A DNA stretch of 58,405 nucleotides from assembly GCA_004292595.1 (NCBI GenBank), contig RDXM01000093.1, positions 1 through 58,405 on the forward strand, given 5' to 3'. The translations under genes and the position numbers were made by a program. The DNA comes from Candidatus Kapaibacterium sp. (lineage in GTDB: Bacteria > Bacteroidota > Ignavibacteria > Kapaibacteriales > UBA4661). This document shows positions 54,456-58,405 of this stretch, in pieces. The stretch's first letter is position 1, and each line of letters starts with the position of its first letter. The notes under the pieces are model-generated. The model worked only from the letters and a program-made list of their open reading frames with translations, was not told the DNA's origin and did no database searches.

Positions 54456-54500
54456 GGTGAAATAAACGTGTGTGGAAATTTCGCAATTACGGGCTATTCT

Positions 54501-57500
54501 ATGAAAGATACATACCGCTTCGCGGCAAAACATAACGCTACTACCAGGGGAAAAACAGTATTACTGCTTTGTACAACGATACTCTTCCACGCTTTGCCTA
54601 TGCTTTTTTTGCCTGTACTTGCTCTGCCCACATTCGCCCAAGACCAAGGTACTGCGCCAAATCCACGCAAAGCAATCACCCAATACCACCACGATACATG
54701 GACACGCGACGAAGGCTTGCCTTCTAACAGCATTCTCACGGTCTTTCAGGCTGCCGACGGCTATATTTGGTTTGGCACATTCGATGGTTTGGTGCGCTTT
54801 AGCGGCGCGGACTTTACCGTATTCAGCAAAGCCGTATCGGAAGGCATCAAAAACAATGGTATTTGGTGCATTGCAGAAACAAAACATGGCACAAAGCAAG
54901 GAAATACGCCACACACAGGAACTGACCATTCGACGCTCTGGATAGGCACAAACGGCGGTGGATTGCTGCGCTACGAACAAGGAACATTCACAACCTTTGG
55001 CGTAAAAGAAGGGCTGCCGAGCGATGTGGTGCTGTCGCTTGCGGCGAATCCCACCGATGGAACGCTCTGGATTGGCACACGCAAAGGCGTGTGTATGCTG
55101 CGAGACGGCAAAATTACTGCTTTTGGCAAAGAGCAGGGCTTTCCCGTTGCGCCCATTAACAGCCTGCTTGTCGAGAATCGCGCCAGTGATAATGCTACTG
55201 CTGCACTTCTCTGGATTGGCTCGGCGCAAGGGTTGTTCGCAGCACGCGAAGGCAAAATTACATCCGTGTTTCAGGGTATTCCGCTTGCTGATTCTTTGCT
55301 CAAAACGCCCATCAAAGCACTTTTCCACGATTCCCGCACAACGCTCTGGATTGGTACGCTTGGCAAGGGCGTATTTGTTGCGCCCGACGGCATCAATACT
55401 CGCTCGCTCACACAACTCACCACCGCAAATGGTCTCTTGGACAATCGCGTTCAAGCCTTCGCCGAAGACGCTGCCGGAACGCTCTGGATTGGCTCTATGG
55501 GCGGGCTTTCACGCAAACGCTCTTCCTCAAACACGAGCATTGATGCGGTGTTCGACAATTACACCAAAAAAGACGGTTTGACCGATAATCAAGTGTGGTC
55601 GCTGATGACCGACAAAGAAGGCAGTCTTTGGGTTGGGACGTATCGTGGTGGATTAAATCGCTTCAAAAACGGGAAATTCCTCACCTACACCGCTCAAGAA
55701 GGCTTAGTGGACGACTACACCTACAGCATCCACGAAGCGCGAAATGGCGACCTCTGGATTGCAACAGCCGAAGGCGCAAGCCGCTTCACGCCTAGTGTTG
55801 GCGGCTCTTCTTCTTCCCAATTTTCTTTTGCCAATTTTTCCAAAGCAAACGGTCTGCCCGACAACATGGTGCGCACCGTTACGAGCAGCCCTGACGGCGC
55901 GACGGTCTGGCTGGGAACGTATCAAGGGCTGTGCCGCTTGCAGAATGGAAAGATTACGACGTTTTCCACCGCACAAGGATTGCCTGAAAATCGCATCAGA
56001 ACGCTCTTTTTGGCAGAAGACGGTATGCTGTGGATTGGCACAAATGCTGGGCTTGCAACCATGCAGAGCGATTCTATCCGCGTTCTGACTGATAAAAAAG
56101 GCATTTTGAAAGGAACGTCAATTATCGGCATTGTTCGTGGGAAGGGCGCGTCGTTGCTGCTTTCCACCGAAGGCAAAGGCTGGTGCAGATGGGAAAATGG
56201 CGCAATGACGGAGCATCTAACCACAAAGCAAGGTCTCGCCTCCGATGTCGTGATGAGTTCCTACGAAGATGCCGACGGAACGGTGTGGATTGCGACCAAT
56301 GCGGGATTTTTTCGCTGGAAGAACAAGGTTTTAACGGCATTCACACTCAAAGACGGCTTGCAAAGCGAGTCCGTGTACAACATTCTCGAAGACGAGCAAG
56401 GAATATTCTGGCTCGGTGGCAATGATGGCATTCAACGTATCGCCAAAAAAGAGATGAATGCGCTTGCCGACGCGAAGGCGCAGAAGCAAGGAATACAGGC
56501 ACTTCACGCGCAACTTTTCGGACGCTGGGACGGCATGAAAAGCAGCCAAGTAAGCGCACCATCGCTTGCCTGCAAGACGCGAAGCGGTTTTCTCTGGGTG
56601 CCGACCCTGCGCGGCATTGTTGGCATTGACCCAAAAAATCTTCAACTCAACACGCTCCCGCCGCCAGTGAAGATTGAACGCTGCATGACCGAGCGCGACA
56701 CAGCCAATCTTTTCGCGCCCGTCCGCTTTTCGGCAGGAACACAGCGTTTCACAATTTCCTACACGGCACTCAGTTATCTTGCGCCGTCGCGGGTGCAGTT
56801 TCGCGTGAAGTTGGATGGCGCAGATGAAGATTGGCAAAATGTTGGAACCCGCCGCGAGGCAGTCTATATGAATCTTGCGCCCGGAACCTACACGTTTCGT
56901 GTTCGCGCAAGCAATAATGACGGGCTTTGGAACGATGAAGGTGCGTCGTTTACCTTTGAATTGAAGCCGTATTTTTATCAAACGTGGTGGTTTCGCGGTG
57001 TGGTGCTGCTTTGCGTGATTGCGCTTGGGTTTGTGGGAGTGCGCTACCGCGAGAGACAAGCATTGAAGCGCGAAGCAGAACTTTTAGCACTCGTGGAAGC
57101 TCGCACACGAGAAATCACCTCCGAAAAAGACCGCACCGAGCAAGCACTGGCAGAAGCCGAGCAGCTACGCCATTCGGCAGAGGCATTGCAACAAAGCTCG
57201 GAAGCGCGGCGCAGCTATCTTTCGGAAAATGTGCAATATATTTTGCAGGCATTGGATGAAGTTTCGCAAGGAAATTTATCTGTTCGCCTAGAAGCAAGCA
57301 ACGACGGGCATTCTGGCGAGACTGGCGATTTTGGCGCAACGACGCTCGCACACGACAAGTACGACTCGGCATATCAGGATATTCGAGAACTCTACGACGG
57401 TATCAATCGAACAATAGGAATGATGCGCTCTGTGGTTGGTGGTGTGGCAAATGCGGCATCAGAAGTAGCCTCGTCGGGCGAGAATATTCGTCGCTCTGCG

Positions 57501-58280
57501 CTCTCGCTGGCATCCTTTGCCGAGCAGCAATCAAACAATGCGGGCGATGTGGCAGCAATGATGCGCTTGAGCGTACGGGAAATTTCAGAAAATGCTTCTA
57601 CCGTACAAGCCTCATTATTGCTTGCCTACGAGGAACGGAAAATTGCGCAAGAAGGCGGCGTGATTGTGAACCAAACAGTGCAAAAAATCCACGATATTGC
57701 GCGTTTGGTGGATGTTTCTTCTACTAATGTTGCCGAACTTGCCTCATTGAGCGACCGCATTAGCGACATCACCGAAACGATTCAAACGATTGCCGACCAA
57801 ACGAACCTGCTTGCGCTGAATGCCGCGATTGAAGCCGCCCGCGCAGGCGAGCAAGGACGCGGCTTTGCGGTTGTTGCCGATGAAGTGCGCAAACTCGCCG
57901 AAAGCACAGCCACAGCAACAAAAGAAATTAGCGCGACGGTGCGGGTCATTCAGAAAGAAATTGCTTCGGCGGTGCGCTCCTTGGGCGAAGGAGCAAAGCA
58001 AATGGACGAAGGCGTACATCTTGCAGAAAAAACCCGCACAACGCTTCAGAACGTGGTTTCGAGCGCCAACGACAATGCACAGCAAATGAGCCGCATCTCG
58101 GAAATGAGCCGTGCGCAAACCGAAAAAAGCACCGAAAGCCTCCACAACATAGAATCCATGCACACCGCCACGCAACGCGCTGCCGCCGGAATTGCGGAGA
58201 TTGCCGAAGCAGCCGAGAAATTACGCCGCTTGACGGGCGTTATGCAGGAACAGGTTGCGCGGTTTTCTTTGGATGAATAG
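54501..58280 (+). CDS. Propeller (reg_prop/Y_Y_Y) sensor fused to methyl-accepting chemotaxis domain
   Basis: About 1,259 residues from ATG 54501 (MKDTYRF); an in-frame ATG at 54411 is possible. A signal-anchor (about 16-40, ending LPTFAQ) exports a propeller region with some dozen repeats of the type LWIGT.GGL (about 50-720), followed by a Y_Y_Y domain (about 750-825; [27 protein letters not shown]). One membrane helix (about 828-848) leads to a coiled coil, a HAMP-like segment ([11 protein letters not shown]) and a full MCP signalling domain (about 980-1240) with the conserved tip [20 protein letters not shown] and [13 protein letters not shown]. It should control a CheA/CheW kinase from a periplasmic ligand. 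No che genes are in the window. Confidence 0.92.
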   Translation: MKDTYRFAAKHNATTRGKTVLLLCTTILFHALPMLFLPVLALPTFAQDQGTAPNPRKAITQYHHDTWTRDEGLPSNSILTVFQAADGYIWFGTFDGLVRFSGADFTVFSKAVSEGIKNNGIWCIAETKHGTKQGNTPHTGTDHSTLWIGTNGGGLLRYEQGTFTTFGVKEGLPSDVVLSLAANPTDGTLWIGTRKGVCMLRDGKITAFGKEQGFPVAPINSLLVENRASDNATAALLWIGSAQGLFAAREGKITSVFQGIPLADSLLKTPIKALFHDSRTTLWIGTLGKGVFVAPDGINTRSLTQLTTANGLLDNRVQAFAEDAAGTLWIGSMGGLSRKRSSSNTSIDAVFDNYTKKDGLTDNQVWSLMTDKEGSLWVGTYRGGLNRFKNGKFLTYTAQEGLVDDYTYSIHEARNGDLWIATAEGASRFTPSVGGSSSSQFSFANFSKANGLPDNMVRTVTSSPDGATVWLGTYQGLCRLQNGKITTFSTAQGLPENRIRTLFLAEDGMLWIGTNAGLATMQSDSIRVLTDKKGILKGTSIIGIVRGKGASLLLSTEGKGWCRWENGAMTEHLTTKQGLASDVVMSSYEDADGTVWIATNAGFFRWKNKVLTAFTLKDGLQSESVYNILEDEQGIFWLGGNDGIQRIAKKEMNALADAKAQKQGIQALHAQLFGRWDGMKSSQVSAPSLACKTRSGFLWVPTLRGIVGIDPKNLQLNTLPPPVKIERCMTERDTANLFAPVRFSAGTQRFTISYTALSYLAPSRVQFRVKLDGADEDWQNVGTRREAVYMNLAPGTYTFRVRASNNDGLWNDEGASFTFELKPYFYQTWWFRGVVLLCVIALGFVGVRYRERQALKREAELLALVEARTREITSEKDRTEQALAEAEQLRHSAEALQQSSEARRSYLSENVQYILQALDEVSQGNLSVRLEASNDGHSGETGDFGATTLAHDKYDSAYQDIRELYDGINRTIGMMRSVVGGVANAASEVASSGENIRRSALSLASFAEQQSNNAGDVAAMMRLSVREISENASTVQASLLLAYEERKIAQEGGVIVNQTVQKIHDIARLVDVSSTNVAELASLSDRISDITETIQTIADQTNLLALNAAIEAARAGEQGRGFAVVADEVRKLAESTATATKEISATVRVIQKEIASAVRSLGEGAKQMDEGVHLAEKTRTTLQNVVSSANDNAQQMSRISEMSRAQTEKSTESLHNIESMHTATQRAAAGIAEIAEAAEKLRRLTGVMQEQVARFSLDE

Positions 58281-58405
58281 AGCCAGAATATTACGATATG
58301 ATGTTTAACGATATGAATTTTGATAAAACTGTATAGAAATATCAAGATTCTTTATGCAAAAGTAATCTTTTGCACTGGCAGAACCGCACTGCCTCTATCG
58401 AGTAG

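Larger units (their letters stand above)
54086..54500. other. Spacer of about 415 bp between mscL and the propeller-MCP gene
   Basis: This contains the mscL terminator (54107-54147), REP-like copy R3 (54304-54379) and a 12-bp tandem repeat (54420-54455). The last 90 bases are open in frame with the next gene from an ATG at 54411. Confidence 0.65.

Overview
This window of about 58 kb looks like chromosomal DNA from a Gram-negative member of the Bacteroidota/Chlorobiota (FCB) group. The evidence is a SusC/SusD pair, a CarboxypepD-type TonB receptor, two proteins with C-terminal type IX secretion (T9SS) sorting tails, DUF2490 and DUF3078 envelope proteins, the small ribosomal protein bTHX, and sensors built from two-component-regulator propellers with Y_Y_Y domains. 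Shine-Dalgarno sequences are weak or absent at many starts, as is usual in this group. I cannot name a species.

Layout. 1-2 kb: left-edge hairpins that may be the end of an IS200/IS605-type element, a low-complexity lipoprotein and a repeat-rich spacer. 2-16.5 kb: mostly housekeeping genes (TspO-like membrane protein, AccC-type biotin carboxylase, bTHX, methyltransferase, PAS/GAF kinase, DnaJ-like chaperone, an RND adaptor without its pump, a GlcD-like oxidase, an L,D-transpeptidase, a membrane protein with a degenerate cNMP-binding domain, AroA). 16.5-29 kb: PanC, a giant mosaic T9SS surface protein, a second T9SS protein, an S9 peptidase and a DUF2490 protein. 28.7-39.7 kb: a PUL-like block. 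susC, an unknown lipoprotein and susD run on the minus strand, followed by a NarL-type response regulator, with a propeller/HisKA_3 kinase divergent from susC. 39.7-46 kb: free-methionine sulfoxide reductase, then a co-directional set of TonB receptor, HExxH-containing outer-membrane-like protein, TPR protein and LytS-type kinase. 46-48.3 kb: a signalling cluster of a pseudo-receiver regulator, a stand-alone LuxR HTH protein and a soluble histidine kinase. 48.6-58.4 kb: tRNA-Pro, GlmS, DAHP synthase, a DUF3078 protein, MscL and a large propeller sensor fused to a methyl-accepting chemotaxis signalling domain.

How the genes may work together (inference). The propeller kinase and the NarL regulator bracket susC-lipoprotein-susD, so they probably form a split two-component pair that controls this uptake module. 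Bacteroides usually does this job with a one-piece hybrid sensor. The second propeller protein sends the same type of periplasmic input to a chemotaxis output instead.

Two repeat families occur only between genes. One is a 105-bp MITE-like element (four copies) with TATACTAAAAA inverted ends and a long hairpin. The other is a REP-like nested palindrome of about 75 bp (three copies). Both show compensatory changes between copies. Short tandem duplications of 11-27 bp are also common in spacers and often lie just upstream of start codons.
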